From: Campylobacteraceae bacterium
GTDB lineage: Bacteria > Campylobacterota > Campylobacteria > Campylobacterales > UBA6016
Assembly (NCBI GenBank): GCA_022758985.1
Contig: JAEMQC010000015.1
Location: 1 to 8,161 of the forward strand
DNA: 8,161 nucleotides
Direction of reading: 5' to 3'
Shown piece by piece: positions 1-5,794 of the stretch. Numbering within the stretch: position 1 is the stretch's first letter; each line of letters opens with the position of its first letter. The translations under genes and the position numbers were made by a program. The notes beneath the pieces were generated by a model. That model worked only from the letters and a program-made list of their open reading frames with translations. It had not been told where the DNA came from and made no database searches.

Positions 1-372
1 CCTAGAATATCGGACTAAACAAGCATTTTTAACCGCCCATTTTTTTCATTACGCCCAAGTTTCCCGTCCACCTCATAAAAGCCTTGCTCAAGTTTTGGCA
101 CTCTCTTTATATCGCCGTATATGATTTTGCCCTCTTTGTCTATGAGCGCCATACTAAAATCGCTATTTTTAGAAAGAATGAACTCATCGCCTCTCATGTG
201 CGAATCTATGATTTCTGTGGATACAAAGGAGCAGAAATTTTTTAGTTTTTGTTTTTGCAGCTCCAATATGTTTTCGACCTTGGCATAGTATATGATGGTC
301 GCTATCACAGTAATAAACACGAGCGCCGAGCCGAGATAGAGCAACAAAAACTTCAGAAGCGATTTTTTTCAT
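1..372 (-). pseudogene. Sensor histidine kinase, N-terminal part, frameshifted and cut by a stop; continues past the window edge
   Basis: The reading visible from about 368 down to 18 gives a short basic N-terminus, one strong membrane helix (LLLYLGSALVFITVIATIIYY) and an extracytoplasmic sensor stretch with the segment MALIDKEGKIIYGDI, the usual start of a membrane histidine kinase. No HisKA or ATPase domain is inside the window. The natural ATG at 372-370 overlaps the regulator's TGA stop (ATGA), as expected for a coupled regulator-kinase pair, but it is followed by seven A's, which puts it out of frame with the kinase. With six A's the product would begin MKKSLLKFLLLYLG, a convincing start. 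In-frame TTG codons near 347 could serve only as weak starts inside the membrane helix. A TAG at 17-15 ends the frame in the sensor region; the codons after it (S-D-I-L) remain in the same frame. Two lesions suggest a pseudogene, or read errors. The kinase assignment rests on gene order and topology only. Confidence 0.6.
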
Positions 373-787
373 ACTCGCTCAAATCTATACCCCACGCCTC
401 TTTGGCTTGTTATAAAATCTTTTTTGAGAATCTTGCGCAGATTTTTTACGTACGAGCGAACCGTGGATTCGTCGGGGGTATCGTCAAAGCTCCATAGTGC
501 GCGAAACAGCTCTTCATAAGAGATAAAGCGCTCTTGGTTCGCCAGAAAGTACGAGAGCAGCTTCGCTTCCATCGGTCGCACTCTCTCGCTTTTGCCGCAT
601 ATCGTTACTTGCATGGACGAGGGATCAAAAGATGTTTCACTGTCTATCACTATCTTCTCGCTTTTACCGATGCGGTATATCTTTTTTACGTGCTCTATTC
701 TTGCGTCCAGCTCTTCAAAGTCGAACGGTTTTTTGATGTAGTCGTCGCTCCCAGCGTTTCGTCGTCCTCTAAAAGCAGGATTTTCAA
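369..787 (-). pseudogene. OmpR/PhoB-family response regulator with most of the receiver domain deleted
   Basis: The 3' part (from about 752 to the TGA at 371-369) encodes the end of a receiver domain, G-S-D-D-Y-I-K-K-P-F followed by DFEELDARI, with the conserved switch lysine. It then runs through a linker into a complete winged-helix DNA-binding domain: recognition helix STVRSYVKNLRKIL and wing QRGVGYRFE. The 5' end is in another frame: a TTG at 787, just after the methyltransferase stop, starts L-K-I-L-L-L-E-D-D-E-T-L-G, a textbook receiver beta-1 strand with the acidic pair. About 75-80 residues that should lie between, including the phosphoacceptor Asp, are absent and the frame changes at the junction near 750-756. 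A GTG at 650-648 could start a 93-residue stand-alone DNA-binding domain, but it is not a natural full-length start. The ATGA overlap with the kinase shows the original operon order methyltransferase, regulator, kinase. Family assignment is secure; phosphorylation-dependent function cannot remain. Confidence 0.8.
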
Positions 788-790
788 CTT

Positions 791-1576
791 CTATTTTTCC
801 CAGCTTATCATCGCCCAGTAGGTAGGCTTTTGCGGTTTTTTGCGGAAGGCTTCGTCTTCAAACACTCTTCTTAGACCTTCCACTTCGGCTTCGCTCATCT
901 CGCCGATGCTCCAAAACATACTCTCTCTAAACGCCTCGAAATCGCTGAAGTTTATTCTTTTGTTTTCACTCTCTATATAGTCTATACGTGGGTTTATTCC
1001 CATCTTGTAGAGTATATTCACGATGTAGATATAGTCCGGTTTTGGATGTATGCGCCTACCTATCGCCTCCAGCACTTCCGTGTCTACGAAGCTTCCTCCA
1101 ACTTTGTACGTCAGATATACGCGTTTATTCGCCTTTGCGTCTAGCTTTTCTAGAGCGCTTGCCATATCAAAAACCTCCATGGAGCGTGACGCCACTACTA
1201 TGTCGGCGTTTGGCAGGTTATCCCACCCTTCGTCCCAGGAAGCTTGTATCGTCTCTATGTTTTCTATCTTTTTGCTTTTTGCGTTTTCGTTTAGGAGGCG
1301 CAGCATCTCTTCAGAGTAGTCCATCGCATATACTTTTTCTAGTTTTCTGGCAAACCTGAGCGCTAGATTTCCGGGTCCGCAGCCGACATCTAGAAGAGTG
1401 GAGCACTCTTTGGTGTCTACGCGGGAGAGAAACTCTTCGTTGTAGATGCTTTGATGGATACGTGAGTCCATGTCTTTGGCTTTTGCGTTCCAATCTTCTT
1501 TGGTTTTAGGCTTGAAAGTAGTTATTCTTTTTTGTTCTTTATATAGTTCGTTAAAATTGATATCCAAGATATTCAT
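791..1576 (-). CDS. Class I SAM-dependent methyltransferase, substrate unknown
   Basis: A 261-residue soluble protein with a Rossmann-type methyltransferase core. Motif I is LDVGCGPGN at residues 62-70 (SAM-binding glycine loop), and the acidic residue that normally contacts the SAM ribose is D86 in AMDYSEEML. A motif resembling the post-II strand, ADIVVASRSMEVFD, follows at about 124-137. The first 60 residues are a helical cap and the C-terminal 100 residues form a less conserved lid that probably sets the substrate. I prefer the ATG at 1576 over an in-frame TTG at 1606, because AAGG stands eight bases before the ATG and the TTG overlaps a likely -10 box. The gene diverges from the NifX-cyd operon and is followed after three bases by the response regulator start, so it probably leads a three-gene transcript. 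I cannot say whether it methylates a small molecule, a protein or RNA; no specific family beyond the superfamily is recognised. Confidence 0.85.
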   Translation of the reverse strand: MNILDINFNELYKEQKRITTFKPKTKEDWNAKAKDMDSRIHQSIYNEEFLSRVDTKECSTLLDVGCGPGNLALRFARKLEKVYAMDYSEEMLRLLNENAKSKKIENIETIQASWDEGWDNLPNADIVVASRSMEVFDMASALEKLDAKANKRVYLTYKVGGSFVDTEVLEAIGRRIHPKPDYIYIVNILYKMGINPRIDYIESENKRINFSDFEAFRESMFWSIGEMSEAEVEGLRRVFEDEAFRKKPQKPTYWAMISWEK

Positions 1577-1605
1577 AAAAAAACGCCTTAAATTATTTGG
1601 CGACA

Positions 1606-1611
1606 ATTATA
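1606..1611 (-). promoter_or_regulatory. Candidate -10 box for the methyltransferase operon
   Basis: Read on the minus strand this is TATAAT, a perfect -10 hexamer. It lies about 30 bases before the chosen ATG, with a T-rich stretch upstream and no good -35. That matches the known Campylobacterota sigma70 pattern, in which the -35 is poorly conserved. A second minus-strand possibility is TTGACG (1684-1679) with TATATT about 18 bases on. Position and sequence are suggestive only. Confidence 0.4.
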
Positions 1612-1644
1612 CACACTGAGATTAAAAACAAATAAAAAGTATAA

Positions 1645-1684
1645 TGACGAAAAAAATATAAAATATCTTGACTTTTATCGTCAA
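1645..1684. promoter_or_regulatory. Candidate operator: nested inverted repeats in the divergent promoter region
   Basis: Two overlapping inverted repeats are visible. TGACGA at 1645-1650 pairs with TCGTCA at 1678-1683 across 27 bases. TTGAC at 1668-1672 pairs with GTCAA at 1680-1684 across 7 bases. The second overlaps the -35 element and the spacer of the rightward promoter, where a bound repressor would block RNA polymerase. The spacing does not match the FNR/CRP pattern TTGAT-N4-ATCAA. No regulator is identified. In AT-rich DNA short inverted repeats arise by chance, so confidence is low. Confidence 0.3.
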
Positions 1685-1696
1685 TAGTTTTATAAT
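1668..1696 (+). promoter_or_regulatory. Sigma70 promoter of the NifX-DUF4492-cydAB operon
   Basis: TTGACT at 1668-1673 and a perfect TATAAT at 1691-1696 are separated by exactly 17 bases. Transcription would begin near 1703-1705. The AGGAG at 1714-1718 lies seven bases before the ATG at 1726, so the leader is only about 20 bases. No other promoter of comparable quality was seen before 5733, and the downstream genes are spaced by at most nine bases or overlap, so this is probably the main promoter of the seven-gene run. Confidence 0.75.
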
Positions 1697-1725
1697 CCTC
1701 ACAAATCAAATTTAGGAGAATTATA

Positions 1726-2217
1726 ATGATAGCTATACCTTTAAAAGCCCTCGACCCGGTATATACCAAAACATCAAAGCTATTCGGCAAGGCGCCGTAC
1801 ATACTACTTATCTCGCCTGATGGAAGTGCCGGAGTGCTTCAAAACGAGTTTACTAGCGGCAGGGAGCTAGCCGCAGAGCTAGTAAGAAGAGGTGTTAAAA
1901 CTCTAATAACAAATCATTTAGGACAAAAGGCGTATGATTTGCTCTCATCGTACAACATAAATATCTTGCACAATAACGAGAGCTCATCGGTTTTGCTATC
2001 TCTGAATGCTTACAGAGCGGGAGCTTTAAAGCCGTTTGAGCCTTCAATGATACAAGAGGCAAAACATAGAAACGAGGGTGATTGTAATCACGGCGAACAC
2101 GGTGAAGGTGGGTGTTGCGGGAATGAGCGCGGACATGAGCACGGCGAAAAATGCTGCGAAAAAGAGGGCGGCTTTAAAAAACGAGAGGGAAGAGGGAGAT
2201 GTTGCCAAAGGGGATAA
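1726..2217 (+). CDS. NifX/NifB-type dinitrogenase iron-molybdenum cofactor domain protein with Cys/His-rich tail
   Basis: A 163-residue soluble protein. Residues 1-110 fit the NifX/NifB-C (dinitrogenase Fe-Mo cofactor) fold: an N-terminal strand MIAIPLKALDPVYTKTSKLFG, a strand PYILLISPDG, then the helix-strand unit GRELAAELVRRGVKTLITNHLGQKAYDLL, where the family recognises a cofactor-binding surface. The last 50 residues are unusual: His at 114, 122, 125, 137 and 139, and Cys at 120, 130, 131, 143, 144, 159 and 160, in a Gly/Glu/Lys-rich context that looks like a disordered metal-binding tail. The start is fixed by AGGAG seven bases upstream and a strong promoter. It is the first gene of the cyd run and overlaps the DUF4492 gene by 19 bases. 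Family members bind iron-sulfur or FeMo-type clusters; no nif genes are nearby, so a nitrogenase role is not implied. A role in metal or cluster handling for the oxidase locus is inference. Confidence 0.75.
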   Translation: MIAIPLKALDPVYTKTSKLFGKAPYILLISPDGSAGVLQNEFTSGRELAAELVRRGVKTLITNHLGQKAYDLLSSYNINILHNNESSSVLLSLNAYRAGALKPFEPSMIQEAKHRNEGDCNHGEHGEGGCCGNERGHEHGEKCCEKEGGFKKREGRGRCCQRG

Positions 2218-2399
2218 AAGATGCGTACCGTCTCTATGCGGACGGTTTTAGACAGATGAGTGTGGGGCGTACGCTCTGGAAAGTGGTAGCGATAAAGCTT
2301 TTTGTGCTTTTCGCCCTTATCTGGCCGCTACTTCACACAGGGCCAAAGACACCTGAGGCCAAAGAGGCTTTGGCGCATTCAAAACTACTAGGTAGATAG
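2199..2399 (+). CDS. DUF4492 family small membrane protein
   Basis: A 66-residue protein with an amphipathic N-terminus, the family signature Y-x-D-G-F followed by GRTLWKVVAIKL (residues 13-34), one membrane helix at about 27-46 (LWKVVAIKLFVLFALIWPLL) and a short polar C-terminus. DUF4492 proteins are known as short single-pass proteins encoded next to cydA in Campylobacterota and Bacteroidota; their biochemical role is not established to my knowledge. The ATG lies inside the 3' end of the preceding gene after GAGGGAG, consistent with translational coupling, and the stop is nine bases before the cydA ATG. The genetic link makes it a candidate accessory or assembly factor for the bd oxidase. 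Confidence 0.8.
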   Translation: MLPKGIKDAYRLYADGFRQMSVGRTLWKVVAIKLFVLFALIWPLLHTGPKTPEAKEALAHSKLLGR

Positions 2400-2408
2400 G
2401 AAAAAAAT

Positions 2409-3938
2409 ATGGAAACACTTATTGACTGGTCGAGGGCACAGTTTGCCCTCACTGCAATGTATCACTTTTTGTTTGTCCCTTTGACTCTCGGTCTTTCGTT
2501 TATCGTGGCCTTTATGGAGTCGCTTTATGTAAAGACCGGCGATGAGAAGTATAAGACAATGACGAAATTTTGGATGACTCTTTTTGGGATCAACTTTGCC
2601 ATAGGTGTCGCTACAGGTCTTATTATGGAGTTTGAGTTTGGCACCAACTGGGCGGCGTATTCTTGGATAGTCGGCGATATATTCGGCGCACCACTTGCCA
2701 TTGAGGGGATACTTGCGTTTTTTCTTGAGGCGACATTTTTTGCCGTAATGTTTTTTGGGTGGGATAGGGTATCAAAGAGATTTCACCTACTCTCAACATG
2801 GCTTGTGGCGATTGGCTCCAATCTCTCAGCCCTTTGGATACTCGTAGCAAATGGCTGGATGCAGTATCCTGTGGGCATGAGCTTCAATCTCGACACCGCT
2901 AGAAACGAGATGGTGAACTTCTGGGATGTGATACTATCTCCTGTGGCGGTATCGAAGTTTTTGCACACTGTATCGGGTGGCTATATCACAAGTTCCCTAT
3001 TTGTACTTGGCGTGTCCGCTTGGTTTTTGCTCAAAGGCAAAGAGCTTTGGATGGCGAAAAAAAGCGTCATCATAGCCTCGATATTTGGGCTTTTGGCCTC
3101 ACTATTTGTGATTGCGACAGGCGATGAAGCGGCATATCAGGTAGCTGGGAAGCAGCCGATGAAACTAGCGGCGATGGAGGGGCTCTATCACGGCGAAGAG
3201 GGTGCGGGTATCGTGATGGTGGGAGCTCTAAATCCTAACAAAAAAGCGGATAACGACAAAGAGCCGTATCTGTTTGAAGTCACCGCCCCAAAAATGCTCT
3301 CACTTCTTGGTTATCACGATATGAATGCCTTTGTGCCCGGCATCAAAGAGCTAATATACGGCGATGAAGCAAGAGGCATAGAGAGCGCTGCGGCCAAAAT
3401 AGAGCGGGGCAAAAAAGCAAAAGAGGCTCTTGTCTTGTACAAAAAAGCAAAAGCACAAAAAGACGAAGTAGCAGCTGCGGAAGCTTTGAAAACTTTTAGA
3501 ATGTACGAAAAAGAGCTGGGATACGGTTATCTTCAAAAGCCAGAAGATCTTATACCGCCTGTGGGGCTAGTGTTTTATAGCTTCCATCTGATGGTCGGGC
3601 TTGGCGTATGGTTTTTGGCGCTATTTGCAATGGCGTTGCTGTTTGGCATGAAAGATTCGCTTGAAAAAAGAAGGGTATTTCTAAAAGCCGCCTTGTGGTC
3701 TATACCTCTAGGCTACTTAGCTAGCGAAGCGGGATGGATAGTTGCCGAAGTTGGCAGGCAGCCGTGGGCGATAGAAGGGTTGCTTCCTGTCGGTGTTGCT
3801 GTCTCAAACGTCGATACGGGGATGGTGCAGGCGACATTTTGGCTCTTTTTTGTCCTATTTACGGCGCTTCTCATTGCCGAGGTGCGAATAATGCTTGCGC
3901 AAATATCGCTAAAAGCAAAAGGAGAGAGTCATGTTTGA
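2409..3938 (+). CDS. cydA: Cytochrome bd quinol oxidase subunit I
   Basis: A 509-residue multi-pass inner-membrane protein that carries the hemes b558, b595 and d and oxidises quinol while reducing oxygen to water. Landmark residues align in E. coli numbering or within two positions: His19, His186 (in KFLHTVSGGY) and Met395 as heme ligands; Glu99 and Glu107 in AIEGILAFFLEATF; the GRQPW signature at 449-453 with Glu447 just before it; and the quinol-loop residues Lys252 and Glu257 in MKLAAMEG. The Q-loop region (about 240-383) has the length of the long-loop type, but its second half (about 325-365) is rich in Ala, Lys and Glu and likely helical. The ATG follows an AGGA-like site; the spacing to the DUF4492 stop is nine bases. 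Its 3' end overlaps cydB by eight bases. All key residues are intact, so the enzyme should be functional. A cyanide-insensitive CioA variant is an alternative name within the same family. Confidence 0.97.
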   Translation: METLIDWSRAQFALTAMYHFLFVPLTLGLSFIVAFMESLYVKTGDEKYKTMTKFWMTLFGINFAIGVATGLIMEFEFGTNWAAYSWIVGDIFGAPLAIEGILAFFLEATFFAVMFFGWDRVSKRFHLLSTWLVAIGSNLSALWILVANGWMQYPVGMSFNLDTARNEMVNFWDVILSPVAVSKFLHTVSGGYITSSLFVLGVSAWFLLKGKELWMAKKSVIIASIFGLLASLFVIATGDEAAYQVAGKQPMKLAAMEGLYHGEEGAGIVMVGALNPNKKADNDKEPYLFEVTAPKMLSLLGYHDMNAFVPGIKELIYGDEARGIESAAAKIERGKKAKEALVLYKKAKAQKDEVAAAEALKTFRMYEKELGYGYLQKPEDLIPPVGLVFYSFHLMVGLGVWFLALFAMALLFGMKDSLEKRRVFLKAALWSIPLGYLASEAGWIVAEVGRQPWAIEGLLPVGVAVSNVDTGMVQATFWLFFVLFTALLIAEVRIMLAQISLKAKGESHV

Positions 3939-5055
3939 GAACTGGAGTTATGAGGCTTTACAGATTTATTGGTGGGTCGTGGTCTCCGTCGTCGGCGCAC
4001 TCTTTGTATTTATGATGTTTGTGCAGGGTGGGCAGACGATGCTAGGTGTGGCAAAAGATGAAGATGAAAAGACGCTTCTTGTCAATGCTCTGGGCAAAAA
4101 ATGGGAGCTTACCTTTACGACGCTTGTGCTTTTCGGAGGCGCGCTCTTTGCGGCGTTTCCGCTTTTTTATTCGGTAAGTTTTGGCGGCGCTTATGCGGTT
4201 TGGATGGCGATACTATTTAGCTTTACCCTTCAAGCAATCAGCTACGAGTATAGAAAAAAAGAGAATAACTTTTGGGGTTCAAAAGTGTATGAGGGGTTTA
4301 TGTATTTTAACGGCACGGTCGGCACAGTGCTTGTCGTAGCGGCGATTGCGACATTTTTTAGCGGCAGCCTTTTTTATGTAAATAGCTACAATCTCTCTGC
4401 TTGGCAGAGTCCTTTGCGTGGTCTTGAGGCTGCGTTTGTACCGTTTAATCTCTCCATGGCGTTTGCCGTGTTTTTTTTGACCCGTATCAATGCTGCGGCC
4501 TATTTTGTAAGTCACATTGAGCATGCCCCTCTTGAGGCTAGAGTGCGAAAAAGCGCTTTGAAAAGCACGCTTCTTAGCTTGCCGTTTTTATTGTTTTTTC
4601 TTGTAAATCTTCTTACGATGGACGGTTTTGCGCTAGGGGATGGCGGTGTGATTTCGATGCAGCCGCATGCATATTTAAACGCTCTTTTAAAACTCGGGGT
4701 ATTTGGTATCGGTCTTTTGGCTTTGGGGACTATCTTTATCGTGGCAGGCGTCTATCTGCTTGTATTTACAAAAAGCAAAAAAGCGGTATTCGCCACGGGG
4801 CTTGGCACAATTCTTACGACGCTCTCGCTGCTATTTGCGGCCGGTATCGGCGGGGCGGCGTACTATCCTAGTATTTATGATTTGCAAAGCTCGCTCACTA
4901 TCTACAATAGCTCGGGCAGTCGCTACACGCTTGTCGTGATGAGCTATGTGTCGCTTCTCGTACCTTTTGTGCTTGCTTATATCGTCTATGTGTGGCGTCT
5001 AATGGATAGCAAAAAGCTCTCTCTTGACTCAATCAAAAATGAACACTTGTATTAA
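3931..5055 (+). CDS. cydB: Cytochrome bd quinol oxidase subunit II
   Basis: A 374-residue integral membrane protein with about eight or nine hydrophobic segments, including 17-31, 62-80, 85-104, 130-149, 170-183, 213-232, 252-278, 287-312 and 334-355. The segment MMFVQGGQTML after the first helix is characteristic of CydB. It pairs with CydA to form the catalytic heterodimer of the bd oxidase. The ATG lies inside the last codons of cydA, preceded by AAAAGGAGAG, which gives both a good ribosome site and stop-start coupling that would keep the subunits at equal ratio. The length agrees with the family. It is followed after nine bases by a 34-residue membrane peptide. I see no frameshift or missing segment. 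Confidence 0.95.
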   Translation: MFENWSYEALQIYWWVVVSVVGALFVFMMFVQGGQTMLGVAKDEDEKTLLVNALGKKWELTFTTLVLFGGALFAAFPLFYSVSFGGAYAVWMAILFSFTLQAISYEYRKKENNFWGSKVYEGFMYFNGTVGTVLVVAAIATFFSGSLFYVNSYNLSAWQSPLRGLEAAFVPFNLSMAFAVFFLTRINAAAYFVSHIEHAPLEARVRKSALKSTLLSLPFLLFFLVNLLTMDGFALGDGGVISMQPHAYLNALLKLGVFGIGLLALGTIFIVAGVYLLVFTKSKKAVFATGLGTILTTLSLLFAAGIGGAAYYPSIYDLQSSLTIYNSSGSRYTLVVMSYVSLLVPFVLAYIVYVWRLMDSKKLSLDSIKNEHLY

Positions 5056-5064
5056 GGATAAAAG

Positions 5065-5169
5065 ATGGAATATATAACTTCACTAATATGGTTTGCCGCT
5101 TGGCCGATACTAATAATCGCAAGTTATCAGCTAGTCAAGAAGCTAACCCTGAAAGGAGAAACAAAATGA
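5065..5169 (+). CDS. 34-residue membrane peptide, CydX-like candidate small subunit of cytochrome bd
   Basis: The peptide begins MEYITSLIWFAAWPILII, continues ASYQLVKKL and ends TLKGETK. It has one membrane helix at about 5-26 and a basic, polar C-terminus. The gene starts nine bases after the cydB stop with AAGGAT five bases before the ATG, and its TGA overlaps the next ATG (ATGA). Known CydX/CbdX peptides are 30-50 residues, single-pass, encoded directly after cydB, and carry an early aromatic pattern W-Y-F-A-W; the I-W-F-A-A-W here is similar. CydX stabilises the hemes of CydAB in E. coli. It is too short for usual gene callers. Being a real gene is well supported by the ribosome site and double coupling; identity as CydX is inference from position, size and a weak motif. 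Confidence 0.7.
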   Translation: MEYITSLIWFAAWPILIIASYQLVKKLTLKGETK

Positions 5170-5357
5170 GAGAAGACAATGAGCCAAGCCTAGAAAAGCT
5201 AGACGACTACAACGGCAACGAGTCACCGCAGAAGCGCAGGACTATCTGGCTTGTTGTGATAGCGGCTCTGATTATAGGGGCTATATTTGCATCTTTTGAG
5301 ATGAGTTCACCCAAAAAAGATCTGGTGCAGAGCATCCCAAAGTCTGATGCGAAGTAA
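5166..5357 (+). CDS. 63-residue single-pass membrane protein of the cyd operon, unknown function
   Basis: The protein has an acidic, polar N-terminus (residues 1-20), the basic stop QKRR at 22-25, a membrane helix at about 27-44 (IWLVVIAALIIGAIFASF) and a polar tail of about 19 residues. By the positive-inside rule the N-terminus is cytoplasmic and the tail periplasmic. I chose the ATG at 5166 rather than an upstream in-frame GTG-type start, because AAGGAG at 5153-5158 lies seven bases before it and the ATG overlaps the stop of the 34-residue peptide. Its stop lies 11 bases into the lipoprotein gene. I do not recognise a family. Position suggests an accessory role for the oxidase or the following lipoprotein. 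Confidence 0.75.
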   Translation: MREDNEPSLEKLDDYNGNESPQKRRTIWLVVIAALIIGAIFASFEMSSPKKDLVQSIPKSDAK

Positions 5358-5733
5358 GCTACTTGCCATTATCTCCACCATTTTCTTACTGACCGGATGC
5401 ATGGATAAAGAGGTATTCTCAAAAGTAGAGGATACCTCCATTGTAGGTAAAGCGCCTAAAGCCGTTAAAATCACCGGCGACGAGCACGGTATTGTCAAAC
5501 TAAAAAGTGACACCTCCTCAAATATCGAAGTGAAAATTCAAAAAGTACGCGCCTCCTGCTCCACCGAGCGCTCTCGCTCACTGGGCAGTGACTTTGACGG
5601 CTACATTCTGATAGAAGTTTACAAAGACGGCAAATTCGCCGCCAAGGCTCAAATGGACTTCAAAACAGAGCCCTCAAAAAAAGATTTTGAGAAGGTGTGG
5701 AGGAAGCTAGCTGGCGACCTAAAGTGGTTTTAG
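5347..5733 (+). CDS. Small lipoprotein, unknown function, last gene of the cyd run
   Basis: A 128-residue protein with a clear lipoprotein signal peptide: basic MRSK, a hydrophobic core at 5-15, and the lipobox L-T-G-C with the modified Cys at 18. The mature part of about 110 residues is predicted to be mostly strand-rich, ending with DGYILIEVYKDGKFAAKAQM and a helical C-terminus. The ATG overlaps the stop of the preceding gene by 11 bases, so translation is probably coupled. Residues 68-79, including CSTERSRSL, are odd: they are encoded by a palindromic, more GC-rich segment and interrupt what would otherwise read as a continuous strand region (KIQKVR to DFDGYILIEV). The reading frame survives. 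I recognise no domain. It would be attached to the inner or outer membrane facing the periplasm. Confidence 0.75.
   Translation: MRSKLLAIISTIFLLTGCMDKEVFSKVEDTSIVGKAPKAVKITGDEHGIVKLKSDTSSNIEVKIQKVRASCSTERSRSLGSDFDGYILIEVYKDGKFAAKAQMDFKTEPSKKDFEKVWRKLAGDLKWF
5556..5588. repeat. Palindromic element inside the lipoprotein gene
   Basis: Left arm CTGC-TCCACC-GAGCG (5556-5570), loop CTCT (5571-5574), right arm CGCTC-ACTGG-GCAG (5575-5588); the outer CTGC/GCAG and inner GAGCG/CGCTC pair perfectly around a mismatched middle. A second perfect inverted repeat, CACTG-GG-CAGTG, lies at 5579-5590. The segment is richer in G and C than its surroundings and is translated in frame as part of CSTERSRSL. This looks like a dispersed REP-type or coding-region palindromic element, but only one copy is in the window, so its repeat status is unproven. 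Confidence 0.5.
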
Positions 5734-5794
5734 AGGTTGCACAAGAGTATGTAATTTTTTATTTTTATAGCTAATATGTATATACTCCTAGCCG

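Noticed and set aside
184..372. Minus-strand 62-codon reading from the ATG at 372
   Set aside because: It uses the natural start codon but gives no membrane helix or kinase-like sequence after the A7 tract; it is the out-of-frame product of the frameshift, not a separate gene.
249..821. Plus-strand open frames opposite the kinase and regulator
   Set aside because: They lie antisense to clearly recognisable two-component genes and have no ribosome site or domain signal.
988..1359. Plus-strand open frames opposite the methyltransferase
   Set aside because: Antisense to a gene with all methyltransferase motifs; composition is that of a shadow frame.
1668..1684. FNR/CRP-type box
   Set aside because: TTGAC-N7-GTCAA has the wrong spacing and half-sites compared with TTGAT-N4-ATCAA, so oxygen control by FNR cannot be claimed.
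5307..5513. Minus-strand 68-codon frame opposite the lipoprotein signal peptide
   Set aside because: No ribosome site and fully antisense to a gene with a clear lipobox; treated as a shadow.
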